From positions 3,908,001 to 3,972,000 of the forward strand of contig NZ_CP040936.1 of the NCBI RefSeq assembly GCF_006352025.1: a stretch of 64,000 nucleotides of DNA, given 5' to 3'. Below, piece after piece: positions 26,130 to 34,659 of the stretch (the stretch's first letter is position 1; the number at the start of each line of letters is the position of its first letter). This stretch comes from Hymenobacter sp. DG01 (GTDB taxonomy: Bacteria > Bacteroidota > Bacteroidia > Cytophagales > Hymenobacteraceae). The notes beneath the pieces are model-generated. The model had not been told where the DNA came from. It was given only the letters and a program-made list of their open reading frames with translations, and did not search any database. A program made the position numbers and the translations under genes.

Positions 26130-26816
26130 TTACTCCTGCTTCCGCGCCCGGGTCATTTCGCGCTTGCCGGGCGGGCCCGGCACCTTCTCCACCAGCCAGC
26201 CGGCCGCTTTCAGGCTGCGCCGAAACGAGCCCTTAGCGCAGTAGCTGACCAGCACGCCGCCGGGGGCAGCTGCTTCATAGAGTTGGGCAAACACCTCATC
26301 GGTCCACATATCGGGCTGCTTTTCCGGGGCAAAGGCGTCGAAGTAAATAACCTGGTAGGTATCCTGGGAAAGGGGTGTAGCCTGCAGCTCTCCGGAGCAC
26401 TTCAGCAGCACGAAGTTGGGCGTGAGCGTAACGGGGCGGTTCCAGGCGGCGGCGTGCAGCTGGTGCTGGTAGTCCTGCAGCTCGGGGCCCGAGAGGTAAC
26501 TTTCAGGGTGCATTTGACTGACTACCTCCCAGGGCAGCGGAAACTTCTCGATGGTGTCGTAGAAAATCTGCTGGCTGGCGCTGAGGCTGCGCTCCAGGGT
26601 CAACAGAGCATTCAGGCCCGTGCCAAAGCCTACCTCCAGCACCCAAACCAACTGGTTGGCCTCGGTCAGGGCCGGCTCCAGACCGGCGGCCAGATACACA
26701 TGGCGCGCCTCCTGCAGGGCGCCGTGGGTGCTGTGGTAGTGCTCATTCAGGGCGGGCACGTACAGGGTACTGGAGCCGTCGGCGGTGGCGCGAACTTCAA
26801 CGTGAGGTGTAAACAT
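26130..26816 (-). CDS. mnmD: tRNA 5-methylaminomethyl-2-thiouridine methyltransferase MnmD
   Basis: 228 aa SAM-dependent methyltransferase that completes mnm5s2U at the wobble position of certain tRNAs (stand-alone version of the MnmC N-terminal domain). The SAM-binding strand is VLEVGFGTGLNAL (about 59-70), and YFDAFAPEKQPDMWTDEVF is the MnmD/DUF752 signature. GGVLVSYCAKGSFRRSLKAAG and the end PGPPGKREMTRA are also diagnostic. The FAD domain of bifunctional MnmC is absent. Confidence 0.93.
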   Translation of the reverse strand: MFTPHVEVRATADGSSTLYVPALNEHYHSTHGALQEARHVYLAAGLEPALTEANQLVWVLEVGFGTGLNALLTLERSLSASQQIFYDTIEKFPLPWEVVSQMHPESYLSGPELQDYQHQLHAAAWNRPVTLTPNFVLLKCSGELQATPLSQDTYQVIYFDAFAPEKQPDMWTDEVFAQLYEAAAPGGVLVSYCAKGSFRRSLKAAGWLVEKVPGPPGKREMTRARKQE

Positions 26817-27027
26817 GGGAGGGAGCGGAGAGAAAGAAACCAGGCCCCAGAGCCGCGAGGGGCAGTGCAGAGCTTGGCTAATATACTGCGTTTGAGGTTT
26901 CGGCGGTAGCAGGGGGTAGGGTGGCTGTGGTGGCAGGCGCCATTCAAGGTGCAGGGGCTAAGCGGCCCTGGTTGCGCCAACCCCGAAAATCCGCCGTACT
27001 TTATCGGCTTCTCCATTGGCCTACCCC

Positions 27028-27465
27028 ATGCCCCGCGTTAAAGTTCAGCTCCCCGAAACCTACCTGCTCACCGTCGAAATTCCGGTGCGCATCACCGACC
27101 TCAACTACGGCGCCCACCTCGGCAACGATGCCCTGCTCAGCATCCTGCACGAAGCGCGGGTGCAGTTTCTGCGCCACTTGGGCCACGCCGAATACGACCC
27201 GGCCACCGGCCTGGGCCACATCATGGCTGATGTAGCCATTGAGTACAAGGGCGAAGGGTTTTACGGCGACGTGCTGCACATTCAGATGGCCGCCACCGAC
27301 CTCGGCAAGTACGGCTTCGATTTGGTGTACTGGGTGAAAAACCAGGCGGGTCGCGAAATTGCCCGCGCCAAAACCGGTATGCTCGGCTTCAACTACAACA
27401 CCCGCCAGCTCCTACCCCTGAGCGAGGAGCAAGCTGCCCGCCTGCGTGGAGAGAAGGCAGGGTAG
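27028..27465 (+). CDS. Hotdog-fold acyl-CoA thioesterase
   Basis: 145 aa from ATG 27028 (a TTG at 27016 is in frame). The hotdog/4HBT layout is seen in VEIPVRITDLNYGAHLGND followed by the helix LLSILHEARVQFL, then IEYKGEGFYGDVLHI. It likely hydrolyses an acyl-CoA; chain specificity is unknown. Divergent from mnmD. Its 3' end runs into the C-rich repeat array. Confidence 0.83.
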   Translation: MPRVKVQLPETYLLTVEIPVRITDLNYGAHLGNDALLSILHEARVQFLRHLGHAEYDPATGLGHIMADVAIEYKGEGFYGDVLHIQMAATDLGKYGFDLVYWVKNQAGREIARAKTGMLGFNYNTRQLLPLSEEQAARLRGEKAG

Positions 27466-27500
27466 GAGGGTAAGAGGGTGTGGGGGTAGGAGGGGAGGAG
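27466..27500. repeat. Inverted partner of the C-rich array
   Basis: G-rich sequence just after the thioesterase stop (GGGTAAGAGGGTGTGGGGGT). It is the reverse complement of array units at 27577-27720, so the two can pair across about 80 bases. Confidence 0.6.
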
Positions 27501-27576
27501 AATCGGAAAGTTGGCCTTGCATGGCTGGGTGAGGGTGAGGCTGCCCCTGCCACAAGCTGAAAACCAAATTCTTTCT

Positions 27577-27720
27577 CACACCCTCCCGCCCCCACACCCT
27601 CCTACCCCCACACCCTCCTACCCCCATACCCTCCTACCCCCACACCCTCCTCCCCCCACACCCTCCTCCCCCCACACCCTCCTACCCCCATACCCTCCTA
27701 CCCTCTTACCCTAATCCCTC
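27577..27720. repeat. 16-bp C-rich tandem repeat array
   Basis: Eight near-identical 16-bp units (consensus CACACCCTCCTACCCC) from 27577 to 27704, then one decayed unit to 27720. Variants are A/T at position 3 and TA/TC/CG in the middle. The complementary strand has regularly spaced G-runs. It ends about 90 bases before rlmN. No spacers of varied sequence, so it is a minisatellite rather than CRISPR. Confidence 0.95.
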
Positions 27721-27797
27721 GTCGGCACTTTTTTTGGGTTCAGCGGGTTGAGGGATGTTCTGGAAAAGAAGACCTAGGGGTTCGACTTTCCGCCTTG

Positions 27798-27805
27798 TAT
27801 CTTTG
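27798..27805 (+). promoter_or_regulatory. -7 box of rlmN
   Basis: TATCTTTG, five bases before the rlmN ATG at 27811. The transcript would be nearly leaderless from this box, so the next ATG at 27814 is equally plausible as start. Confidence 0.55.
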
Positions 27806-27810
27806 CAGTT

Positions 27811-28881
27811 ATGATGATTGACTTGCCCGTAGTTTCGAAGCGCGATATCCGCAAGCTCACCCCCGACGAGCTCAAGGCCTTTATGGTGGAGCACGGCGAG
27901 AAGCCTTTCCGGGCCAAGCAGGTACTGGAGTGGCTGTGGAAAAACACGGCTTCCTCGTTTGAGGAGATGAACAACATCTCCCTGGCTATGCGTGAGCTGC
28001 TGGCCCGGCACTTCGTCATCAATGGCGTGCAGGTGCAGAACTCCCAGCTTTCCAACGACGGTACCATCAAATCGGCCTTCCGCCTGCACGATGGCAACAT
28101 TGTGGAGGGCGTGCTCATCCCGCACGATACGCGCATGACGGCCTGCATCAGCTCGCAGGTAGGCTGCTCCCTGACCTGCAAGTTCTGCGCTACCGGCTAC
28201 ATGGAGCGCAAGCGTAACCTCGATGCCGCCGAAATCTACGACCAGGTGGTACGCATCCGGGAGCAGTGCGAGGCTCAGTACGGCACCCCGCTCACCAACA
28301 TCGTGTACATGGGCATGGGCGAGCCGCTGCTGAACTACGCCAACGTGGTAAAAAGTATTGAGCGCATCACGGCTCCCGACGGCCTCAACATGGCCCCGCG
28401 TCGCATCACCGTCAGCACCGCCGGTATTGCCAAGATGATCAAGAAGCTGGCCGACGACGGTGTAAAAGCTAATCTGGCCCTCTCCCTGCACGCGCCTAAC
28501 GACGCCAAGCGCAACGAAATCATGCCCATCAACGAAGCCAACTCCCTGGCCTCTTTGAAGGACGCCCTCAAGCACTACCACCAGGTAACGGGCCGTAAGG
28601 TCACCTACGAGTACATCGTGTTCGAGAGCTTCAACGACACGCTGCAGGATGCCGAGGAGTTGTACCAGATTTCGAAGTGGATTCCCTGCAAGGTGAACCT
28701 CATCGAGTACAACCCCATCGAAAATGCCGACTACGTGAATACCGCCGATGACAAGCTGATGGCTTTTCACAAGTACTTGGCCGACCGGGGCGTGCAAACC
28801 AATGTGCGCCGCTCCCGGGGTAAGGACATAGATGCCGCCTGCGGGCAGCTGGCCGTGAAGGAAAAAGCCGAGGTAGCGTAG
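27811..28881 (+). CDS. rlmN: 23S rRNA (adenine-2503-C2)-methyltransferase RlmN
   Basis: 356 aa radical-SAM dual-specificity methyltransferase acting on 23S rRNA A2503 and tRNA A37. The cluster ligands are C119, C123, C126 (CSLTCKFC); the second catalytic cysteine is C344 (AACGQL). MGMGEPLLNYANV and NLALSLHAPND are RlmN-specific. A second ATG one codon on may be the true start. Single gene ended by a 56-bp palindrome. Confidence 0.97.
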   Translation: MMIDLPVVSKRDIRKLTPDELKAFMVEHGEKPFRAKQVLEWLWKNTASSFEEMNNISLAMRELLARHFVINGVQVQNSQLSNDGTIKSAFRLHDGNIVEGVLIPHDTRMTACISSQVGCSLTCKFCATGYMERKRNLDAAEIYDQVVRIREQCEAQYGTPLTNIVYMGMGEPLLNYANVVKSIERITAPDGLNMAPRRITVSTAGIAKMIKKLADDGVKANLALSLHAPNDAKRNEIMPINEANSLASLKDALKHYHQVTGRKVTYEYIVFESFNDTLQDAEELYQISKWIPCKVNLIEYNPIENADYVNTADDKLMAFHKYLADRGVQTNVRRSRGKDIDAACGQLAVKEKAEVA

Positions 28882-28898
28882 GCTTTCCTTCCTACCCC

Positions 28899-28954
28899 CT
28901 TCTAAACACAGAGACGCCGCAACCAGCTGGTTGCGGCGTCTCTGTGTTTAGAAG
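28899..28954. terminator. 56-bp perfect palindrome between convergent genes
   Basis: Every base from 28899 to 28926 pairs with 28954 back to 28927 with no unpaired loop. It lies between the stops of rlmN and the minus-strand gene at 28968 and would act as a terminator for both. Confidence 0.85.
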
Positions 28955-28967
28955 AGAAAACGGTGAT

Positions 28968-29678
28968 TTACTTGTGTTTCATGTACTCGTCAATGCCGAG
29001 CTGGAGCATGTAGGTAGGGCATTGCTGAATAATAAGCAGGGCGATTTTCTGGCCTACACCTTCCATGAGCTTGTTGTTCTTCATGTTGTCCAGGCCGTAA
29101 AGGTTGGCCAGGGGCTCCATGTTCTTAAGCATACCTCCCTGCAGGGCCGTCATGATAACGGTGCGGCGTTCCTCCTGGGAGCGGCTGCTCATGAGGCGGG
29201 TCGCATTTTCGGCGTCGAGGCGCCGGCAAACGTCCTGGGTAATCAGCTGAAGTACGGGCCGCTCGGCCTCTGTAATGGGCAGCTTGGCCCCGAACTGCGA
29301 CTGAATAACCCCCACCATCAGCTGCTGGCCCGCCGGGCAGCTCTCCACCAGGCGCAAAATCATGGTCACCTCGAGGGCTTCCCCGGCCTTGTGCGGATTG
29401 CTGACTTTATTAGCCTTCATCAGGGTGTTCATCTCGTCGGCATTGGCCAGGATGCTGCTTTCGATAGTGGCGGCCAATATGCTCTGCGCATCCACCTCCG
29501 ACAGGGAAGCCAGGGGGCGTTTTTGATCTTCTGCCTGCAGCCGCTCACACATAGTGGCCGATACGCGCTGAATAAACCGATGCTGCCCACGCAGCGTGTC
29601 GCCGGCCAGAGGCGCGGCTGCCTGAGCAGCGGCACTCAGGCCCAGGCTGCTCACTAACAAAAGGATAATACGTTTCAT
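28968..29678 (-). CDS. Secreted protein with an internally duplicated helical domain
   Basis: 236 aa with a signal peptide (MKRIILLLVSSLGLSAAAQA). The mature part has two similar halves: half 1 starts MCERLQAEDQKRPLASL (about residue 44) and ends LRLVESCPAGQQLMVG; half 2 starts VCRRLDAENATRLMSSR (about 149) and ends ALLIIQQCPTYMLQLG. Each half has a Cys near both ends, about 65-70 residues apart, suggesting one disulfide per half. No known domain recognised. Predicted periplasmic or surface helical protein. Confidence 0.7.
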   Translation of the reverse strand: MKRIILLLVSSLGLSAAAQAAAPLAGDTLRGQHRFIQRVSATMCERLQAEDQKRPLASLSEVDAQSILAATIESSILANADEMNTLMKANKVSNPHKAGEALEVTMILRLVESCPAGQQLMVGVIQSQFGAKLPITEAERPVLQLITQDVCRRLDAENATRLMSSRSQEERRTVIMTALQGGMLKNMEPLANLYGLDNMKNNKLMEGVGQKIALLIIQQCPTYMLQLGIDEYMKHK

Positions 29679-29869
29679 ATTGGCCGGAAATTACAACGAA
29701 TTCCCCGGCTACAGCGGAGCTTGGGGCATTTTCCGGGGTAGGGTTCCGCGCCGGCTCATGGAGGGCCAGCGGCCGGTAAGGTGCCAACATGGCAACCCGG
29801 AATGTGAAAAAGCCAGCGGCCTCATGGGCTACTGGCTTTCCTGGTGCGTTCGGGCGTGCCGCAATAGGC

Positions 29870-30838
29870 TTAGCCTCTCCAGCGGCCTTCGGCGCGGGGG
29901 CGGCCGGTGCTGATTTCTTCCTTCGTCTCACCCTCGGGTACCTCGCGGGTTTCGATGCGCACGGCATGGGCCTTGGGCTGTACCTTCTGGCCGAAGGCAT
30001 CGGCAAACTCCTGGGTAAACTCGGCCCCGAAGAAGATGATGAGCGAGGAGTAGTTTACCCACAGCAGCAGCACGATGGCCGAGCCCGCCGCTCCAAACGC
30101 CGAGCCGGGGTTAGATTGGGCAATGTAGAAGGCAATCAGATACTTACCCACCAAAAACAGTAGGGCCGTGATAACAGCGCCAATGCCCACGTCGCGCCAC
30201 CGGATAATGGCGTCGGGCAGGAAGCGGTAGATCAGGCCAAACAGCAGGGAGGTAATGAAGAGGGAGAGGGCAAAGTCGATGAGGTGAATAAAGATGACGG
30301 CCACCTCCGGAAACCAGCGCTGCAGCTGATCGGTGAACACGCTGAGCAGGGCGCTAATCACGAAGGAAATAAGCAGCAGCAAAGCCACGCTCAGAATCAG
30401 GCCGAAGGACAGCAGCCGGTCGCGCACGAACTGCCAGATGCCGTTGCGGGGCTTCACCTTCAAGTTCCAGATGTCGTTGATGCTTTCCTGCAGGGTCACG
30501 AAGAAGGTGGTGGCCGCGAAAATCAGCGTGCCAATACCAATGATGGAAGCCACGCCGGTTTTCTGCTGCTTGGTAAACTCGGCAATGGAGTCCTGCAGGA
30601 ACTTAGCCGAATCGGCACCCAGGAACCCGCGCATCTGCCCGTAAATCTGGCCCGTTACGGCTTCGGCCCCATACACGGAGCTGGCTACCGTAATAACAAT
30701 CAGCAGCAGGGGCGGGAGCGAGAAGATAGTATAGTAGGACAGAGCCGCCGCGTGCCGGAACGAGTTGTTCACCATGAACTCGCTGGCCGTGGTTTTCAGA
30801 ATATTAACAACGTCGGAGAAGCGGTAGTGCGTGGCCAT
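29870..30838 (-). CDS. YihY/BrkB family membrane protein
   Basis: 322 aa, six hydrophobic segments. The start (FRHAAALSYYTIFSLPPLLLI) is the family signature 'aaalaYytlfslfPlll'. Further typical parts are FAATTFFVTLQESINDIWNLK, FLPDAIIRWRDVGIGAVITA and LVGKYLIAFYI. BrkB-type proteins were once called ribonuclease BN; their role is uncertain, possibly lipid or envelope transport. A polar C-terminal tail from about 300 is cytoplasmic. The 190 bases before the next gene at 29678 hold nothing recognisable. Confidence 0.9.
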   Translation of the reverse strand: MATHYRFSDVVNILKTTASEFMVNNSFRHAAALSYYTIFSLPPLLLIVITVASSVYGAEAVTGQIYGQMRGFLGADSAKFLQDSIAEFTKQQKTGVASIIGIGTLIFAATTFFVTLQESINDIWNLKVKPRNGIWQFVRDRLLSFGLILSVALLLLISFVISALLSVFTDQLQRWFPEVAVIFIHLIDFALSLFITSLLFGLIYRFLPDAIIRWRDVGIGAVITALLFLVGKYLIAFYIAQSNPGSAFGAAGSAIVLLLWVNYSSLIIFFGAEFTQEFADAFGQKVQPKAHAVRIETREVPEGETKEEISTGRPRAEGRWRG

Positions 30839-30980
30839 AAGGCAGAGGTTTCGGAAGGGAAATGCTGGAGGTACTACGCACCGAGTAGGAGTGGCGTTCG
30901 GATCAGCCGGGAAATCCGCCTGATTTACGGCCTGCGCCAGTGCCGGTGCCGGGCCTGCTCCGGCTTTCGTGAAATGGCGG

Positions 30981-31712
30981 CTACCCCTTCGCCAGGTCCC
31001 AGGTCAGCCGCTCAATAGGGGCCTGGCGCAGGGCCTGGGCCAACTCCGCATCGTCTTTGAACTGCAACTGGTGCAGTACGGTAGCCTCCACGCTGACGGT
31101 GAACTGCTTGTCGCGGAAAGGCCAGGGCTGCACCCGTACCGGGCCCGGCGCCTGGGGCTGCAATACGTGGTAGGGCTGCCCATCGGGGCCTTGGTAAATT
31201 TCCAGGGCGCGGCCCATTTCCGGCAGCTCCTGCCGACAGAAAATCAGGCTGAGCCGGTCGCACCAGTGCAGCAGAGTGTATGCGCGCCCGGCATCGGCTT
31301 TTTTGATTTTCAGCTCCCGCAGCCAGCGCTTCTGGCAGGCTCGCTGCTCGTCCAGAAAGGCGTCGGTTTCCGGGTTCTGGCCCCGCAGGCTTTCATAAAG
31401 GGTACTCAGGTGCATGCTGGTCAGCAGGCTGCGCCAACGCCCCTGAAAGCGGGCCGCCTTCATCAGGCCGGTGGCTTGCTCCAAGGAAAACTCCTTCATA
31501 GTAAAGTTGGCGGGGGCTCCGGCGGGCGTAATGCCGTAGTGCCCGTCCCAATCCTGCTGCTCATCGTCGTGCTGGGCAGCGGCGGCCAGCAAGCCCACCC
31601 ACTGGTCGCAGGGTAGGAAGGCAGGCCACTGGTGCAGCAGCTGGGCCGCCAGCAGGGCGTGGGCTTGCTGATAGATAATCTGCCAGCCGGCCGGGACATG
31701 GTTTACAATCAT
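30981..31712 (-). CDS. DUF3891 family protein
   Basis: 243 aa from the ATG at 31712 (the frame extends to 31790 without family similarity). The pattern MIVNHVPAGWQIIYQQAHALLAAQLL followed by AAAAQHDDEQQDWDG matches DUF3891, whose conserved His and HDxxxxxW residues suggest a metal site of HD-like character. CDRLSLIFCRQELPEM is also typical. No function is established. It lies in a run of minus-strand genes. Confidence 0.75.
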   Translation of the reverse strand: MIVNHVPAGWQIIYQQAHALLAAQLLHQWPAFLPCDQWVGLLAAAAQHDDEQQDWDGHYGITPAGAPANFTMKEFSLEQATGLMKAARFQGRWRSLLTSMHLSTLYESLRGQNPETDAFLDEQRACQKRWLRELKIKKADAGRAYTLLHWCDRLSLIFCRQELPEMGRALEIYQGPDGQPYHVLQPQAPGPVRVQPWPFRDKQFTVSVEATVLHQLQFKDDAELAQALRQAPIERLTWDLAKG

Positions 31713-31736
31713 ACAAACGGGCGGTATCGGGGTTCC

Positions 31737-31778
31737 CGCAGAGGAACGCAGAGCAAGCGCGGAGGTTCGCAGAGAGCA
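31737..31778. repeat. Degenerate GCAGAGG tandem repeat
   Basis: Four degenerate copies of a 10-11 bp unit (GCAGAGGAAC, GCAGAGCAAGC, GCGGAGGTTC, GCAGAGAGC) in the gap between two minus-strand genes. Confidence 0.6.
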
Positions 31779-31796
31779 AGGGGGTAGCAAGCAAAA

Positions 31797-31820
31797 CGCC
31801 CTACCGGATGGGGTAGGGCG
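31797..31820 (-). terminator. Hairpin downstream of the 161-aa hypothetical gene
   Basis: A 9-bp stem CGCCCTACC (31797-31805) with GGTAGGGCG (31812-31820), 22 bases after the stop at 31843. No U-run. Confidence 0.45.
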
Positions 31821-31842
31821 CGGACGAGGCGGTAGGGGCGGC

Positions 31843-32328
31843 TTACTGGCCTAGCGAAGTAGTAGGCAGAAAGGATGGTGCGGCGGGAAGCCGCTTAATA
31901 ATCTGAGCAGCCCAATAGGCCGGCAACTCTATTTCCACGCCGCCCGCACTAAGTAGGCCTGGCGTGTACTCCGGGTCACTAAAGCGAGTAACTCGAATCT
32001 GGGTGGGCGCTCTTAGTACCGTGATGTCAGCGTAAGGAATGCGCACCAGAGAGCTGAAGATCAGGTTTCTCTTAATCACCAGCTCCTGCGTGTCGAAGCC
32101 CAGGTGCAGCATTCCACTGTACGTCCCGGTACCAATGCGGGCCGATATTGCCTCGGTAGGGTGTACGTTGTGTACGCTTGCGTACTGGCTATGCAACTGC
32201 TTCCAGCCGGGCTGAAAAGGATTGCTCGGCCGGAAGCCGCCGTTGCGCCGAACCATTATTCGCAGGCAGAGAAAACCCAGATACATCATGCCCAGCTGGG
32301 CTACCACCTTGCCAATAACTAGCAGCAT
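31843..32328 (-). CDS. Hypothetical membrane-anchored protein
   Basis: 161 aa from the ATG at 32328; the longer frame to 32445 has an uncharacteristic Arg/Pro lead. One N-terminal hydrophobic helix (MLLVIGKVVAQLGMMYLGFL) is followed by a compact beta-rich domain with SGMLHLGFDTQELVIKRNL and RIPYADITVLRAPTQIRVTR, reminiscent of a PH-like/bPH fold. That comparison is an impression only. Function unknown. Its start is 33 bases beyond the tdh stop on the same strand. Confidence 0.6.
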   Translation of the reverse strand: MLLVIGKVVAQLGMMYLGFLCLRIMVRRNGGFRPSNPFQPGWKQLHSQYASVHNVHPTEAISARIGTGTYSGMLHLGFDTQELVIKRNLIFSSLVRIPYADITVLRAPTQIRVTRFSDPEYTPGLLSAGGVEIELPAYWAAQIIKRLPAAPSFLPTTSLGQ

Positions 32329-32360
32329 ACTTCCCCGGCTTAGCAGGATAGAGGCAAAAC

Positions 32361-33353
32361 CTACTTCAGTACTACGGCTTCCTTCAGGTGCAGCAGCATG
32401 TCGTCGGTCATGCGGTGCAGGTCGAACTGGGGCTGCCAGCCCCAATCCTGGCGGGCCTGGGTGTCGTCGATGCTGGCGGGCCAGGAGTCGGCAATCTGCT
32501 GGCGCTGGTCGGGGCGGTAGCTCACCTGAAACTCGGGGTAGTGGCGCTGAATACTGGCCGTAATTTCGCTGGGGCAGAAGCTCATGGCGCCCAGATTGTA
32601 GGAACTGCGCACCTTAATGGCCTCGGCCGGGGCGTGCATCAGGTCCAAGGTAGCTTTCAGCGCGTCGGGCATGTACATCATGGGCAGGTAGGTTTCCTCC
32701 GAGAGGAAGCACTCGTAGCTCTGGCCCGCCACGGCTTTGTGGTAGATGTCCACGGCGTAATCCGTAGTGCCGCCGCCGGGCAGGCTCTTGTAGCCGATGA
32801 GGCCGGGGTAGCGCAGACTGCGCACATCCAGGTCGTGCTTGCGGAAATACCACTCGCACCACTGCTCGCCGGCCAGCTTGCTGATGCCGTACACCGTGTT
32901 GGGGTTCATGATGGTCAGCTGGGGCGTGTTCTGGCGGGGCGTATCGGGGCCGAATACGGCAATAGAACTGGGCCAGTACACCTGCTTCACACCCAGGTCC
33001 ACGGCCGCATCCAGCACATGAAACAGGCCGTCCATATTCAGCTGCCACCCAAACTTGGGGTTCTTCTCGGCCGTGGCCGACAGCAGGGCCGCCAGGTGGT
33101 ACACCTGCTTGGGCTTGTACTGCCGGATTACTTCTTCCAGGCGGTTTTTATCCAGCACATCCAGCAGCTCAAACGGGCCGGCTTCCTGGGTTTCGGCATC
33201 CTGGGGCGCGCGCACGTCGGCGGCCACTACGTTGGAAGCGCCGTAGATCTGGCGCAGCTCGTGGGTGAGCTCCAGGCCCAGCTGTCCGCCGGCGCCGATA
33301 ACAAGGATGGTGTCGCCGCTGGGGGTAGCGGCCGAAGTGCTGGAGGTGTCCAT
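32361..33353 (-). CDS. L-threonine 3-dehydrogenase, SDR type (NAD-dependent epimerase family)
   Basis: 330 aa from the ATG at 33353 (frame runs to 33551, but that lead is unconserved). Extended SDR fold: NAD-binding GAGGQLG at 20-26, catalytic S130/Y155/K159 (WPSS...TVYGISK). The sequence MNPNTVYGISKLAGEQWCEWY and the YLPMMYMPDALKATLDLM region are typical of bacterial SDR-type threonine dehydrogenase. It would oxidise threonine to 2-amino-3-ketobutyrate, which Kbl (36062) cleaves to glycine and acetyl-CoA. The two genes are separated here by 2.7 kb. Confidence 0.85.
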   Translation of the reverse strand: MDTSSTSAATPSGDTILVIGAGGQLGLELTHELRQIYGASNVVAADVRAPQDAETQEAGPFELLDVLDKNRLEEVIRQYKPKQVYHLAALLSATAEKNPKFGWQLNMDGLFHVLDAAVDLGVKQVYWPSSIAVFGPDTPRQNTPQLTIMNPNTVYGISKLAGEQWCEWYFRKHDLDVRSLRYPGLIGYKSLPGGGTTDYAVDIYHKAVAGQSYECFLSEETYLPMMYMPDALKATLDLMHAPAEAIKVRSSYNLGAMSFCPSEITASIQRHYPEFQVSYRPDQRQQIADSWPASIDDTQARQDWGWQPQFDLHRMTDDMLLHLKEAVVLK

Positions 33354-33572
33354 TCGGGGGTGGTTGAAGGGTAGGGGGTGGATGGGGCTGCAAAGATAAC
33401 CGGACCGCCCGGTTCTGGGAGGATAACAGATAAAGGAAACCCAGACAACCAAGGCGCCCTCCAGGGTATCTGCTACCCGTAACCCCGACTTAAACCCGCC
33501 GCCTGCCGGTCCTGCGTTGGCCTTCTTTTTTGTGCGAACTCCCATCGGCACGACAGCTTGCCTCTATTCCGT

Positions 33573-34646
33573 ATGTTCCGCTTCCTGCTTCTTATGGTTC
33601 TGTTTATCAGTCTGCTGGTTTCAGCGCAGGCCCAGGCACCTACCCCCGTTGTGTACCGCAACTTAGTAATGGAAGGGGGCGGCATCCGGGGCATTGCCTA
33701 CGGCGGGGCGCTGCAGGAACTGGAGCAGCGCGGGGTACTATCCGGTTTGCGACGGGTAGGCGGCACCTCGGCGGGGGCCATTCAGGCGGCGCTGCTGGCT
33801 GTGGGCTATTCGCCGCAGGAAATCATTGAGGTGATAAACCACATGCCGGTGCAGCGCCTCAACGACGGTCGGCTCATCTTTTTCGGGGGCAGCACCCGGC
33901 TCATCAAGCAGTACGGCTGGTACCGCGGCGACCAGTTCTCGAAATACCTGAGCGAGCTGGTAGCCCGCAAAACCCAGCGCCCCGACCTCACCCTGGGCCA
34001 GTTGCACGCCTTGGCTCAGGAGGAGCCTACCCGCTACCGTGACCTGTACACTACCGGTACCAATCTCACCCGCCAGTGCGTGCAGGTGTTCAGCTACGAA
34101 ACCCACCCCGACATGCGCGTAGCCGACGCCATGCGCATTTCCATGAGCATCCCGCTTTACTTCCGGGCCGTGTTGCTCAACAAGCAGGGCCACGTAGTGC
34201 GCCGTCCCGCCAAAGGCCAGGAGGTGGAGGTGCTGGTAGATGGGGGCCTGCTGGCGAATTACCCCATTAATTTGTTTGACCACCCGCGCTATCTGGCAGC
34301 GGGTGCCGCACCGGCCGCTACCCTCCCTACCCCCACCAAGTTCGTAAACCCCGAAACCCTGGGCCTGCGCCTCGACCGGGCCGAGCAGATTGCCTACGAC
34401 ACCCAACCCGGCGGCCGGCAGCAGCTGGCGCCCTACCCCATCCAAGACTTCAAATCCTACGTGGGGGCCCTGTACACCCTGGCCCTGGAAAACCTCAACC
34501 CTACGCAGCCGGAGGACTGGCCCCGCACCATCAGCATCAACACGCTCGGCTTCAACCCGAAAATCAAGCGCATGTCGGAGGGGCAGAAGCGGCAGTTGAT
34601 GGAAAGCGGGAGGGTAGGAGCGCAGGCTTTTTTTGAGCGTCTGTAA
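33573..34646 (+). CDS. Secreted patatin-like phospholipase
   Basis: 357 aa from the ATG at 33573 with a signal peptide (LLLMVLFISLLVSAQAQ). The patatin catalytic dyad is intact: oxyanion hole GGGIRG (35-40), nucleophile S66 in GTSAG, and aspartate D223 in VLVDGGLLANYP. It likely hydrolyses acyl esters of lipids in the envelope or outside. No barrel/POTRA domain (unlike PlpD-type), so it is a soluble exported lipase. Divergent from tdh with about 220 bases of shared upstream region. Confidence 0.9.
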   Translation: MFRFLLLMVLFISLLVSAQAQAPTPVVYRNLVMEGGGIRGIAYGGALQELEQRGVLSGLRRVGGTSAGAIQAALLAVGYSPQEIIEVINHMPVQRLNDGRLIFFGGSTRLIKQYGWYRGDQFSKYLSELVARKTQRPDLTLGQLHALAQEEPTRYRDLYTTGTNLTRQCVQVFSYETHPDMRVADAMRISMSIPLYFRAVLLNKQGHVVRRPAKGQEVEVLVDGGLLANYPINLFDHPRYLAAGAAPAATLPTPTKFVNPETLGLRLDRAEQIAYDTQPGGRQQLAPYPIQDFKSYVGALYTLALENLNPTQPEDWPRTISINTLGFNPKIKRMSEGQKRQLMESGRVGAQAFFERL

Positions 34647-34659
34647 AGCCGATGCTCGG

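Noticed and set aside
27577..27720. CRISPR-like array
   Set aside because: Units are contiguous 16-bp repeats without unique spacers, and no cas genes are present.
27706..28797. 363-codon minus-strand ORF opposite rlmN
   Set aside because: Shadow of the RlmN coding sequence.
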